Positions 44,673 through 53,827 of a stretch of DNA of 64,000 nucleotides are shown here, in pieces. Both the position numbers and the translations under genes were made by a program. The stretch's first letter is position 1. Each line of letters opens with the position of its first letter. The notes under the pieces are model-generated. The model was not told the DNA's origin. It did no database searches and was given only the letters and a program-made list of their open reading frames with translations. Source of the DNA: JAUYQR01 sp031415015 (GTDB taxonomy: Bacteria; Pseudomonadota; Alphaproteobacteria; Rhodobacterales; Rhodobacteraceae); contig JANOQT010000044.1 of the NCBI GenBank assembly GCA_031415015.1, positions 62,001 to 126,000 of the forward strand. The letters run 5' to 3'.

Positions 44673-45695
44673 ATGCCGGGAATAGACTCAAACGCCGTAG
44701 AGCCGACCAAGGACGAACTCCGCGGCCTGACCTTGGTGCAAAAGGCCATCCGCCTTGCCCCGACCTACGGCCTTGTCATCCTGATGTTCGGCCTCCTGCT
44801 CACCTTCTCCCTCCTCCTGCCCAACACCTTCCCGACCATGCTGAACCTCCGCGCAATCCTCAGCGACAAGGCGATCATCGCCCTCTTGTCGCTGGCTGCG
44901 ATGATCCCGATGGTGGCGGGCCGCATCGACCTGACCGTCGGCTACGGCATCGTGCTGTGGCACATCCTCGCGATCAGCCTGCAAACCATGTACGGCTTTC
45001 CCTGGCCCGTCGCGGTTTGTGTCGTCCTGATCCTCGGCATTGCCACCGGCTTTCTGAACGGCCTGCTGGTCGAGGTTGCCCGCATCGACAGCTTCATCGC
45101 CACCCTCGGCACCGGCACGATCCTTTATGCCATCGCCCTGTGGCACACCGGCGGCAAGCAGATGGTGGGTGAGCTGCCCACCGCGTTCTACGGCCTCTCC
45201 ACCACCTTCGTCTTCGGCCTGCCGATCACCGCCTATTATGTCGTCGTCATCACCTTCGCGCTGTGGATCATCCTCGAATACACCCCCATCGGGCGCTACC
45301 TTTACGCCATCGGAGCCAACCAGCGCGCCGCCGAACTGAACGGCATCCCCACCCGCAAATTCGTCATCGGCGCTTTCGTCACCTCTGGCCTGATGACCGC
45401 GCTGGCAGGCGTGCTTCTGGCCGCGAAATTGCGGATCGGGCAGGCCTCGGTCGGCCTCGAATTCCTGCTGCCCGCCCTTGTCGGGGCCTTCCTCGGCTCC
45501 ACCACCATCAAACCGGGCCGCGTCAACGTCTGGGGTACCATCGTCGGCGTGATGATCCTCGCCATCGGCATCTCCGGCATCCAGCAACTCGGCGGTTCGT
45601 TCTGGGTAGAGCCTTTGTTCAACGGCACCACCCTGCTCATCGCCATCGGAATCGCGGGCTACGCGCAACGCAAGAAGGGCGCGAAGTCCAGGTAA
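44673..45695 (+). CDS. Sugar ABC transporter permease (CUT2, RbsC-like)
   Basis: A 340-residue inner-membrane protein with eight to ten hydrophobic segments. The EAA-like loop contains YAIGANQRAAELNGIPTRKFVIGAF trimmed here to GANQRAAELNGIP, typical of RbsC-type permeases, and GRIDLTVGYGI is the conserved N-terminal signature. GAGGGTGCC precedes the ATG, eight bases after the ATPase gene. Confidence 0.92.
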   Translation: MPGIDSNAVEPTKDELRGLTLVQKAIRLAPTYGLVILMFGLLLTFSLLLPNTFPTMLNLRAILSDKAIIALLSLAAMIPMVAGRIDLTVGYGIVLWHILAISLQTMYGFPWPVAVCVVLILGIATGFLNGLLVEVARIDSFIATLGTGTILYAIALWHTGGKQMVGELPTAFYGLSTTFVFGLPITAYYVVVITFALWIILEYTPIGRYLYAIGANQRAAELNGIPTRKFVIGAFVTSGLMTALAGVLLAAKLRIGQASVGLEFLLPALVGAFLGSTTIKPGRVNVWGTIVGVMILAIGISGIQQLGGSFWVEPLFNGTTLLIAIGIAGYAQRKKGAKSR

Positions 45696-45720
45696 ATCAG
45701 CACCAACGGGAGGAACCACC

Positions 45721-46809
45721 ATGCTGAGAAGAACCTTCACCATATCCCTACTGGCCCTCGCGGCGGCCATGCCAGCTTTCGGCGACGCCATCTCCGACGC
45801 CATGGCCGAAGTCGATAAATACGCGGGCCAGAAAACCGTCTGGGACGGCCCGACCACCGGCCCCGTCGCGGCGGAAGGCAAAAAGATCGTCGTCCTCGCC
45901 GGTGACATGAAGAACGGCGGCATCCTCGGCGTTACCAACGGCGTCACCGAAGCAGCCGCCAAGATCGGCTGGGAAGTGACCGTTCTGGATGGCGCCGGTT
46001 CCGTTCAGGCCCGGGCAGGGGCCTTTGGTCAGGCGCTGGCGCTGAACCCCGACGGCATCGTGATCAACGGCTTTGACGCGGTCGAACAGCAAGCCGCCCT
46101 TGATCAGGCCAAGGCTGCGGGAATCCCGCTGGTCAGCTGGCACGCCGGCCCCGTCATCGGCCCTGACGAAGCAAACGGCATCTTCGCCAACGTCTCCACC
46201 GACGCGATGGAGGTGTCCGCCGCCGCCGCCAAATGGGCCTTCGCCGATGCGGGCGGCAAACCCGGCGTGGTGATCTTTACCGACAGCACCTACGCCATCG
46301 CCATCGCCAAGGCCGACAAGATCAAGGAAACCATCGAGGCGCTGGGCGGCACCGTCCTTGAATACGTCGATACCCCCATCGCTGAAACCTCGCAGCGCAT
46401 GCCCACCCTGACCACCGCACTGTTGCAGAAATACGGTGCCAGCTGGACCCACGCCCTCGCGATCAACGACATCTACTTCGACTTCATGGGCCCGGCCCTC
46501 GCCGCCGCAGGCGTCCCCGGTGACGGCGCACCCAAGGCCGTCGCTGCCGGTGACGGGTCCGAAGGCGCATACCAGCGAATCCGTTCGGGTCAGTACCAGG
46601 CGGTCACGGTGGCCGAACCGCTGAACCTGCAAGGCTGGCAGATCGTGGACGAGCTGAACCGCGCCATAAGCGGCACCGAATGGTCCGGCTACACCTCGCC
46701 GCTGCATGTCGTCACCGCCGCAAACATCTCGTTCGACGGCGGCGACGGCAACATCTTCGATCCGGGCAACGGCTACCGCGAGGCCTATGCCAAGATCTGG
46801 GGAAAATGA
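45721..46809 (+). CDS. Sugar ABC transporter periplasmic substrate-binding protein
   Basis: A 362-residue exported binding protein of the RbsB/type-1 class. Signal peptide about residues 1-21 (MLRRTFTISLLALAAAMPAFG). Two lobes with VVLAGDMKNGGILGVTNGV, ALNPDGIVINGF and VVAEPLN-type hinge elements (TVAEPLNLQGW). GGGAGGAACC precedes the ATG. It is the last gene of the transporter operon, followed by an intrinsic terminator. The ligand is unknown. Confidence 0.92.
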   Translation: MLRRTFTISLLALAAAMPAFGDAISDAMAEVDKYAGQKTVWDGPTTGPVAAEGKKIVVLAGDMKNGGILGVTNGVTEAAAKIGWEVTVLDGAGSVQARAGAFGQALALNPDGIVINGFDAVEQQAALDQAKAAGIPLVSWHAGPVIGPDEANGIFANVSTDAMEVSAAAAKWAFADAGGKPGVVIFTDSTYAIAIAKADKIKETIEALGGTVLEYVDTPIAETSQRMPTLTTALLQKYGASWTHALAINDIYFDFMGPALAAAGVPGDGAPKAVAAGDGSEGAYQRIRSGQYQAVTVAEPLNLQGWQIVDELNRAISGTEWSGYTSPLHVVTAANISFDGGDGNIFDPGNGYREAYAKIWGK

Positions 46810-46830
46810 GCCAATCACCCGAAAGATTTG

Positions 46831-46863
46831 ACCGGTGGCAGCGAAATCTGCCATCGGTGTTTT
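46831..46863 (+). terminator. Terminator of the sugar transporter operon
   Basis: ACCGGTGGCAG (46831-46841) pairs with CTGCCATCGGT (46848-46858), one G-U pair, six-base loop, then GTTTTC. It separates the transporter from the EF-hand protein and T3SS locus. Confidence 0.8.
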
Positions 46864-47022
46864 CTTGAAGCTGCATTCAATCATCTGCACCTGAAGCCGA
46901 ATCCTGCAACGGGCAACGCACGAAGGCCGCGTACAAGGCACTTCGAACCCATGTACGCCCAACCATAGGTTTCCCGCCCCGCCCAGACCCAGCGCCTGAT
47001 CAATATCTACGGCGGTGGCGAT

Positions 47023-49758
47023 GTGGTTGACGAACGTACCATCATCGAAGGGATGACCAAGGACGGCTTTCTGCTGCCCGCCGTCGGCAAAGGAGGCGTC
47101 ATCAATTGGTCCTTCCAGTGGGATTGCATCGACGGTGGCCTGATCGCAGATGCGCTGTGTCGCGCCATTGGGCTGGAACCCGGCACCCCGCTGACCGCGC
47201 GGCAATTCGACGAGGCGTCCTGGAATCTTTTTGGCGATCCGAATGGCATCGGCCCTGAAAACGCCGATTTCCTGGCCCGCACCTTTGGTACCGCCGGAAC
47301 ACTGAACCACGACCAGATTGCCGGGATATTCGACCGCGCCGACATCCGGACCGATGGGCCGATCACCGAGGGTCACATTGATCTGACGGTCATCGCAGAT
47401 ACGAATACCAAGGGGTTTACCGACGATGCCCAGGCCGCGAACTACATCATGGGGTTCGACGGCAACGGCGATGGTCTGATCAATCAGGATGAATTCACCG
47501 CCGCGATGGAATCGCGCCTGGCTGATGGAATCTCGATCAACGGCGATCTGGCCGCGATGTACATGGACTTTTACGGCTTCAACGACGGCGGCGGCCAGCG
47601 CGTGCTGGATATCAACGGCGTCAACGCGATGCTCGCCGACACTTCGCTTTACGTCGCCCCGCGCGGACCGGACGGCGCAGAGGGCTTTGGCAACAACCTG
47701 AACATCACCCCAATTGAAAGGGTGGCCCGTGGCGCGTCGCTGGATGACGATCTGCTGAATCACAATGAACTTGCTGACCTGTTCCGGACACTGGGTTTAG
47801 GCGACCGCAACCCTTCGCAGATGGACTTTCTGATCAAGGTCTACGGCGGCAACGGCGTTGTCAGCGTCGACACCGTTATGGGCCAGATGCAGACCGACGG
47901 ATTCCTGACCCTCAACCCCAATCTGGCGGCCCCCTCGGCACTGAACTGGGACAACATCGACGGCGTGCTGCTGGCCCGCGCGGTGTTCTGGGAAGTCGGA
48001 GTGGATCCAAACGTCGACGGTGCAACCCTGACGCCTGAAGAGTTCGACCTCGGCGTCGACCGGCTGTTCGGCGAAACCGACGGGCAGAACCCCGCAGATG
48101 CCAGGAATCAAGTCGAAGTGTTCGGCACCGACGGCAGGCTGACCGTGGCGGAGATGGGCACGGTCTTTGATGCCAGCGCCATCCACATCGACGGTGTCGC
48201 AGGTGAAAACTACGTCCGCATAGCGGCCCACACCGCAGAGATACCGGCGCATCACCATGCAAGCTGGAGGGAAAGCACACTCAAGTTCTTCGGCGACGAA
48301 GCGAAAGACGTGGTCGCCACCATCACTGAAATCACCGGCATCGCCGAAGAGACGGTCGCGAACATCTTCAACGGCAAGCTGTTGGTCGAAGAGGCGTTGG
48401 CCCAGGGCGGCGGCGAGATCGTCACCGCCATAGCCGGAGCCGTGGAGCGCGGCGATGAACGCGCCATGGCGCTGATCGACAAGCTGGGCGAAGCGATCAT
48501 CTCGGGGATCGAGAGGCTGAGCGAAGAAGCCAAGGCCGTGGTCATGCAGATGGTCGAAAGTGCCAAGACCGACGCCGGAGAAGTGGCGATCCGCGCCTTG
48601 TCCGCGATGACCGGGATGCCCGCCGACGTGGCGCTGGAAGTCATCGAGTCCATCGCGCAAAAAGGCTCGATTGTCGATTTCGCTAAGAACATGACCTACG
48701 AAGACATGACGGCGATGATCCCCGACTACGAAGCCACGCTGGCAGAGCTGGAAGCACAAGCCGACGCCTTTATGGGCACTGTCGGAAACGATCCCACAGC
48801 CCGCAGAACGTTGGAGGACAATGGCTACACCTTCGATAAAAGCAACAATCTGATGAGGTCGGGGCGAGTGCTCAACGAGGCCGACCAGCGTGACGTGTTC
48901 GCCAAGTATTTCCGGGCGGATGCCGGGGTCGAGCTCAATATGGGATCGACAGGGCAAAAACAGACGTTCAACGGCTTGCAGGTGCGTTTCTTCGTCGACT
49001 ATGCGGGCACGGACGCAAACGGCAACAAGACGATCCAGTTTCGGATCCGCGTCCTTGACGAAGCTGGTTTCGCGGTCGGCACCAAGAGTGCCGGGGCAGA
49101 TGGCGGCCTGTTCTCCGCGCATGATCTTATCATGCAATGGAAAGTCCCGCCTGAAGGCCCGCCAGTCAAGGGCGACGTCCTGTACAACTCGACACTTGGC
49201 GTGATCGGTGAGGTGAATGGCGGCGCGGGTGGACTGGCAAATTTCCTGGGGACGGCCGTACAAGGTTCTCCGGTCCAGTTGCCCGCTGCGTGGAACGAGG
49301 CCGACATTGCTGCGGGGAACCAGGCCGACACTGAGGTTGGGATCGGATGGGGCATGACGGCCTCCTACAATCTGTCTGAAATGGGTGGTGACTGGTATCA
49401 ACCATTCCTCTCTGAAATCGCGGGCGCTGCCGTCGGTGCAGGTGGCACCATTGCTCTGTTGCTGGGGGCCGAGGTCATCGCGCCAGAAGTGATGACTGAA
49501 TTCAACGCGATCTATGGGCCCACAGTTGTTAACGCAGGGGCTATGTTTGGTAGCTTTGCCGCTGACCTGATTTTGGCCGGTGCAAACCACCGCGAAGACG
49601 AGGTTTCCGTATCCAACGGATTCTTTGCCTGGGTTGCCGTGCCACGTCTGGGCGGCCCAACCAGCAGCTATGCAAACGCAGCCGGTGGCACCAACACCGT
49701 CCAAGTCCGCGGCCGCCTCCAGATCAACGTCGGCAATGATGCATGGACGATGTTCTAG
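47023..49758 (+). CDS. Large repeat protein with an EF-hand loop and C-terminal hydrophobic segments; candidate T3SS substrate or translocator, possibly 5'-truncated
   Basis: 911 residues from the first usable GTG; the frame is open only back to 46969, after a TAG at 46966-46968. Two imperfect copies of a unit of about 140 residues are seen: LINIYGGGDVVDERTIIEGM...NWSFQWDCIDGGLIADA, starting before the GTG, and LIKVYGGNGVVSVDTVMGQM...NWDNIDGVLLARA (about 267 onward). A canonical calcium loop DGNGDGLINQDEF lies near 146-158. A helical, coiled-coil-prone stretch (about 430-590) precedes a beta-rich part, then two hydrophobic segments (about 798-815 and 833-850). There is no signal peptide. It lies directly upstream of sctJ. 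Repeats plus C-terminal hydrophobic pair recall HrpF/NopX-type translocators in layout only; I recognise no family. Confidence 0.6.
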   Translation: MVDERTIIEGMTKDGFLLPAVGKGGVINWSFQWDCIDGGLIADALCRAIGLEPGTPLTARQFDEASWNLFGDPNGIGPENADFLARTFGTAGTLNHDQIAGIFDRADIRTDGPITEGHIDLTVIADTNTKGFTDDAQAANYIMGFDGNGDGLINQDEFTAAMESRLADGISINGDLAAMYMDFYGFNDGGGQRVLDINGVNAMLADTSLYVAPRGPDGAEGFGNNLNITPIERVARGASLDDDLLNHNELADLFRTLGLGDRNPSQMDFLIKVYGGNGVVSVDTVMGQMQTDGFLTLNPNLAAPSALNWDNIDGVLLARAVFWEVGVDPNVDGATLTPEEFDLGVDRLFGETDGQNPADARNQVEVFGTDGRLTVAEMGTVFDASAIHIDGVAGENYVRIAAHTAEIPAHHHASWRESTLKFFGDEAKDVVATITEITGIAEETVANIFNGKLLVEEALAQGGGEIVTAIAGAVERGDERAMALIDKLGEAIISGIERLSEEAKAVVMQMVESAKTDAGEVAIRALSAMTGMPADVALEVIESIAQKGSIVDFAKNMTYEDMTAMIPDYEATLAELEAQADAFMGTVGNDPTARRTLEDNGYTFDKSNNLMRSGRVLNEADQRDVFAKYFRADAGVELNMGSTGQKQTFNGLQVRFFVDYAGTDANGNKTIQFRIRVLDEAGFAVGTKSAGADGGLFSAHDLIMQWKVPPEGPPVKGDVLYNSTLGVIGEVNGGAGGLANFLGTAVQGSPVQLPAAWNEADIAAGNQADTEVGIGWGMTASYNLSEMGGDWYQPFLSEIAGAAVGAGGTIALLLGAEVIAPEVMTEFNAIYGPTVVNAGAMFGSFAADLILAGANHREDEVSVSNGFFAWVAVPRLGGPTSSYANAAGGTNTVQVRGRLQINVGNDAWTMF

Positions 49759-49787
49759 GCCCCTACGCCCTCAGTCATCGCGACTCA

Positions 49788-49823
49788 AACCGCCCGGCCG
49801 CAAGGTCGGTCGGTTTGTCTTTT
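49788..49823 (+). terminator. Terminator between the EF-hand protein and sctJ
   Basis: AACCGCCCGGCC (49788-49799) pairs with GGTCGGTCGGTT (49804-49815), one mismatch and one G-U, followed by TTTGTCTTTT. A smaller CCTACG/CGTAGG hairpin follows at 49828-49850. sctJ therefore needs its own promoter. Confidence 0.75.
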
Positions 49824-49925
49824 CCCGCCTACGTAGTGATTTTGCGTAGGCTGCGCGAGGGCGGGCGCTGGCGCAGGCGGTATCCTGAGATCTGACGCTG
49901 CGACTGCCAGCAACGGGGCACCCAC

Positions 49926-50693
49926 ATGACACGCACCACATCTGCCACCCGCCGCCTGATCGGCCCGGTTCTTCTTTCTGCCGCTCTGCTGCTCGCGGGC
50001 TGCAAGGAAGTGCTCTATTCCGCGCTGACCGAAAACGAGGCGAACGAGATGGTCGCCGTGCTGGATGCAAGCGGCATCAGTGCAAAGCGCGAACGCGACA
50101 AAGAGGGCAACTACACCCTCAAGGTCGAGGGTGAACTGGTCGCCGATTCGGTCACCGTGCTTCGCAACGCGGGCTACCCCAAGCAGCGCTTCAAATCGCT
50201 TGGCGACATCTTTGCGAACGAGGGCCTTGTCGGCACCCCGTTCGAAGAGCGCGCCCGCTTCATGTTCGCGCTGAACGAAGAACTCTCCCGCACCATTTCG
50301 GAGATTGACGGCATCCGGTCGGCGCGGGTTCAGGTGATGATCCCCGCCCCCGACAAATATGCCAAGGTCGCCCTCCCGGCGACGGCCTCGGTCGCGATCC
50401 TGTTCGAGGCCGGCTATGACCTTGCACCGCTGGTCCCGAACATCAAGACCCTGGTGTCGCATGCGGTGCCGGATCTGGATTACGATGACGTCTCGGTGGC
50501 GATGTTCCCGGTCAATGCCCCGATCGTGGCCGCCCTTCCGGTCGGTGACGCGGCTGCCCCGAAGCTGACCGCAATGGGCGTGCTGCCCGCCGCCTTGTCG
50601 GGGCCCCTGTCGCTGATCGTTGCCGGGCTCGTCCTGGTGTCGGCGATCTGCGCATTGCTGGCCCTGCGCGCCCGGACCGGTCGCTCGTCATGA
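49926..50693 (+). CDS. sctJ: T3SS inner-membrane ring lipoprotein SctJ
   Basis: A 255-residue lipoprotein of the YscJ/HrcJ/FliF-related family, one of the two inner ring proteins of the injectisome basal body. Lipobox LLLAGC with the modified Cys at residue 26. The first periplasmic domain starts KEVLYSALTENEANEMVAVL; the conserved GLVGTPFEERARFMFALNEELSRTI (split here as GTPFEERARFMFALNEELSR) and IRSARVQVMIP follow. A C-terminal membrane helix (about 223-247) anchors it. It opens a run of ten genes with overlapping ends; its stop overlaps the next start. Confidence 0.93.
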   Translation: MTRTTSATRRLIGPVLLSAALLLAGCKEVLYSALTENEANEMVAVLDASGISAKRERDKEGNYTLKVEGELVADSVTVLRNAGYPKQRFKSLGDIFANEGLVGTPFEERARFMFALNEELSRTISEIDGIRSARVQVMIPAPDKYAKVALPATASVAILFEAGYDLAPLVPNIKTLVSHAVPDLDYDDVSVAMFPVNAPIVAALPVGDAAAPKLTAMGVLPAALSGPLSLIVAGLVLVSAICALLALRARTGRSS

Positions 50694-51340
50694 GCCGGAT
50701 GGATGACCTGAAAACCCCCGGAACGCCCGGCGCGGTCGCAAGCCTGCTGGAATCCCTGCGCGCCGGTCTTGCCAACGGACGACCCGAACTGCGCGCAACT
50801 GCACTGCGCCCGTTGCAGGGACAGGGGCTGCGGGCGGCGATGCTGCTGAACCCGCGGCTGACCGACCGCATCAACCAGCGTCTCGCCAGCCAGAAGGGTT
50901 GGAACCTGCCGGACGAGATCGTACATTTCGCCGAAGCCGAGAATGTCATCCACCTGCTGACCCTCGGCGCGGAGAACTGCTGCTCAGACGTCGGGCTTGC
51001 CTGGCACGGCAACACCCTGTCGCGGATCGTGATGCGTGGCGGTGCGGCGCTTTTGTCAGAGACCGACCCGCAGCGCATCCGCCGCGCCCTGTCGCTGCGC
51101 CACCCCGATGCGCCCGTTGCGGCCGAACTGCCCCCGGCTGAGGTGCTGCGCCGGGACGGCGCGCTTTGCCTGATGGCCTGGGCCGAAAGCCTGCCCGCCA
51201 CCATTGCGCCGACGGTCTTTGCCGTCCTGATCACCGATCACGCGGTGTTTGACCTGCATCCGATGGGTCCGGGCAACGGTCAGCTGGCCGCCGGCATTGC
51301 CAGCGCCTGGCTAAGTGCCGACCGGGGCGTCGCGCCATGA
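50690..51340 (+). CDS. sctK: Putative T3SS sorting-platform protein SctK
   Basis: A 216-residue soluble protein in the place where SctK (YscK/HrpD-like) lies between sctJ and sctL. SctK links the pods of the cytoplasmic sorting platform to the inner ring. The sequence is weakly conserved, as usual for SctK: a central region with WNLPDEIVHFAEAENVIHLL and SLRHPDAPV, no membrane segment and no enzyme motif. The ATG overlaps the sctJ stop and the stop overlaps sctL. The call is mainly from position. Confidence 0.6.
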   Translation: MSRMDDLKTPGTPGAVASLLESLRAGLANGRPELRATALRPLQGQGLRAAMLLNPRLTDRINQRLASQKGWNLPDEIVHFAEAENVIHLLTLGAENCCSDVGLAWHGNTLSRIVMRGGAALLSETDPQRIRRALSLRHPDAPVAAELPPAEVLRRDGALCLMAWAESLPATIAPTVFAVLITDHAVFDLHPMGPGNGQLAAGIASAWLSADRGVAP

Positions 51341-51969
51341 TCGCTTACGGCTACATTGCGACCCGCGTGCCCGCCGCCGCTGTAGCCGAGCGGCTGGAAA
51401 ACAGCCGCGCCGCGACCGAAGCCGCTGCGATCCTTGCCGCCGCCCGTACCGAGGCCGACAGCATCCGTGCCGCCGCCCGGACCGAGGCAGAAGAGGAACG
51501 CGCCAGTGCCCGGAAAGAGGCCGAAGCGGCCCGCGCCGCGCTGCGTGAACAGGCCGACGCTGACAGCCGCGCTACTGCGGTCCGGGATGTGATGGCGATG
51601 GCGTCTCAACTGGAGGCGCGTTTCGATGCGCTGTCGCCCTGGCTGGAAAAGCTGATCGAAAGCTCTGTCACCCGCATCATCGGGACCCTGCCCCAGGACG
51701 ACGTCAACCAGCGTCTTGTCACCGAGGCGTTGCGCGACGCGCGTCCCGTCGGCGCCCTGCGCTTGCGCGTTCACCCCGATGATGCACGGGCGACCGCGGC
51801 GCGTCTCAAGGCCGACGGTGCCATTACCGACGTGACCGGAGATCCTTCTCTTGCCCCCGGGGCCTGCGTGCTCGATTGCGAAGGCGGCCTGTTTGACCTG
51901 TCGGTCGGGGCGCAGCTTGATGCTGTTATGCGCGATGTGTCCGCCGCCATCTCCGGGGCGGCGCCGTGA
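51337..51969 (+). CDS. sctL: T3SS stator protein SctL
   Basis: A 210-residue FliH/SctL-type regulator of the export ATPase. Residues about 25-90 form an Ala/Glu/Arg-rich coiled coil (AAARTEADSIRAAARTEAEE), and the C-terminal domain carries LRLRVHPDDARATA and a closing GACVLDCEGGLFDLSVGAQL, typical of the globular domain that binds SctN. Start and stop overlap the neighbours by four bases. Confidence 0.85.
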   Translation: MIAYGYIATRVPAAAVAERLENSRAATEAAAILAAARTEADSIRAAARTEAEEERASARKEAEAARAALREQADADSRATAVRDVMAMASQLEARFDALSPWLEKLIESSVTRIIGTLPQDDVNQRLVTEALRDARPVGALRLRVHPDDARATAARLKADGAITDVTGDPSLAPGACVLDCEGGLFDLSVGAQLDAVMRDVSAAISGAAP

Positions 51970-53339
51970 CCCGCCAGCCCGATCCGGATGATTTCACCAA
52001 GCGCCTTGCAAGCGCCGAGGCGGCAGTTTCGGGTGCCAATCTGCGCCCCATGATGGGCCGCGTCCAAAGCATCAGTGGCGCGATCCTTCAGGCTACCCTT
52101 GGGACGGCTCCGATCGGTGCCATCTGCCAGATCGGCGCAAACGCCACCGGAACCATGGCCGAAGTGATTGGTCTGCGCCAGGGCATCGCCCTGCTTAGCC
52201 CCTTTGGCCCGACGCAGGGCCTTGTCGGCGGTGCTCCCGTCCGGGTGATCGCACCGGCGCTGACGCTGCCGGTCGGTGCAAGCTTGCTTGGCCGCGTGGT
52301 CAGCGGCCTTGGTCATCCGATCGACGGACTTGGTCCGCTTACCCGCACAACCCTTCGTCCGGCCCGCGCGGCAGCGCCTGATCCGGTCAGCCGCCCCTTG
52401 ATAGACACCCGTCTTTCCACCGGCCTGCGCGCGCTTGATGCCTTTTGCACCTTCGGGCGCGGCCAGCGCCTTGGCATCTTCGGCGCACCCGGTGCCGGAA
52501 AATCCGTGCTGCTTGCGGCGCTGGCCCGCAACTGCGCCGCAGATGTGATCGTGATCGGCCTGATTGGCGAACGTGGTCGCGAAGTGCGTGAATTCGTCGA
52601 GCTTCGTTTGCCGCAAGGCCACAGGGCGCGGACCGTGGTCGTTGCCTCCACGTCCGACCGCCCGCCGCTGGAGCGGATCTATGCCGCCCACTACGCCACC
52701 GCTATCGCGGAACAGCTGCGCGATGAGGGCAAATCGGTCCTCCTGCTGATCGACAGCCTCACCCGGGTTGCCCGCGCCTTGCGCGAAGTTGGTCTTTCTG
52801 CCGGGGAACCACCCACCCGGCGCGGGTATCCCGCTTCGGTCTACGCGGCCCTTCCCGAATTCATCGAACGGTCCGGCCGCACGGCCAAAGGCGACATAAC
52901 CGCCGTCTACACCGTGCTGATGGAAGGCGACGGTGAGGGCGATCCCATCGCCGAAGAAGTGCGCAGCCTGACCGATGGTCACATCATGCTCAGCCCCGCC
53001 ATTGCCGCGCGTGGCCGCTATCCGGCCATCGATGTGATGATCAGCCTCAGCCGTCTGATGCCCGACGTTGCCAGCAAAGAAGAGTTGCGCATCGCCGCCC
53101 GCGCCCGCGCGCTGCTGGCCAAATTCGCCGAGATAGAGCTTCTGGTGCAGGTCGGCGAATACCGGTCCGGCAGCGATCCCGAAGCCGACCGTGCCATTGC
53201 CGCCAACGCTGCCATCGAGGCCTTCCTCAAGCAGGGGATCGACGAGGCCAGCGGCTCCAACGCCGAACTCTGGGCGACGCTGGCCCGGATTGTAGGCGAA
53301 ACTGCTCCCCGTCCGGTGGTCCGTCCGGTGCGCCGATGA
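51966..53339 (+). CDS. sctN: T3SS ATPase SctN
   Basis: A 457-residue hexameric ATPase that unfolds and releases export substrates at the injectisome base. Walker A is GAPGAGKS (about 173-180), Walker B VLLLIDSLTRVARALREVGL shortened to LLLIDSLTRVA (about 257-267), and the PPTRRGYPASVYAALPEFIER region is present. The start is GTG, inside the sctL stop. Sequence is closer to T3SS/flagellar ATPases than to F1-beta. Its presence beside sctJ, L, O and Q without flagellar genes identifies an injectisome rather than a flagellum. Confidence 0.95.
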   Translation: MTRQPDPDDFTKRLASAEAAVSGANLRPMMGRVQSISGAILQATLGTAPIGAICQIGANATGTMAEVIGLRQGIALLSPFGPTQGLVGGAPVRVIAPALTLPVGASLLGRVVSGLGHPIDGLGPLTRTTLRPARAAAPDPVSRPLIDTRLSTGLRALDAFCTFGRGQRLGIFGAPGAGKSVLLAALARNCAADVIVIGLIGERGREVREFVELRLPQGHRARTVVVASTSDRPPLERIYAAHYATAIAEQLRDEGKSVLLLIDSLTRVARALREVGLSAGEPPTRRGYPASVYAALPEFIERSGRTAKGDITAVYTVLMEGDGEGDPIAEEVRSLTDGHIMLSPAIAARGRYPAIDVMISLSRLMPDVASKEELRIAARARALLAKFAEIELLVQVGEYRSGSDPEADRAIAANAAIEAFLKQGIDEASGSNAELWATLARIVGETAPRPVVRPVRR

Positions 53340-53827
53340 GCCGCGCCGCACTGATCCGCAAACTTGCCGGCATCCGCCAGTTGAAACTGGACCGTGCCGC
53401 CATTGCGCTGGCACGTGGCAATGCCAGGAAAGCCGAAACCGAAGCCGTCGCCGCTGCTGCAAACTCCATCTTCGACCAGATGAAGGCAGACCTGCACCCT
53501 CGCCTGACCGAACACCTGCGCGCGGCGTCGGTGATGAATGGTGCCACCAGCCGCTACACAGCCTATGTGATGGCCGCGAATGCTGACCGCAAGGCGCTTG
53601 CCATTCAGCGCGACATCACCGTCACGGCGCAGCGTCAGGCCGACATGGCTTTTCGCGCAGCCGAAGCATTTCGCAATCTGCACGCCATGGCCCTGCGGCG
53701 CCGCGAAGCCCTGGACGAGGTGGCAAAGACGCTGACGACAGCCGAGAAGACCCTCGCCTTTCTGCGCGAAGAGGACCGCCAGTCTGATCAGCGCTCCGTT
53801 CCCTCCGGCGAAGGAAGCCCGCTATGA
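53336..53827 (+). CDS. sctO: Putative T3SS stalk protein SctO (FliJ-like)
   Basis: A 163-residue, almost wholly helical protein, rich in Ala, Arg and Glu, in the expected place of SctO between sctN and sctQ. SctO/FliJ forms a two-helix coiled coil inserted in the ATPase ring and contacts SctV. No other motif is visible, as usual for this poorly conserved family. Both ends overlap neighbours by four bases. No sctP-type ruler gene follows, unlike many systems with sctN-O-P-Q order. Confidence 0.72.
   Translation: MSRAALIRKLAGIRQLKLDRAAIALARGNARKAETEAVAAAANSIFDQMKADLHPRLTEHLRAASVMNGATSRYTAYVMAANADRKALAIQRDITVTAQRQADMAFRAAEAFRNLHAMALRRREALDEVAKTLTTAEKTLAFLREEDRQSDQRSVPSGEGSPL

Noticed and set aside
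45748..47763. 671-codon minus-strand frame across the binding-protein gene and the EF-hand gene
   Set aside because: Crosses two real genes and a terminator; composition is that of a shadow frame.
51771..53462. 563-codon minus-strand frame opposite sctN
   Set aside because: Shadow of the SctN gene, which has all ATPase motifs on the plus strand.
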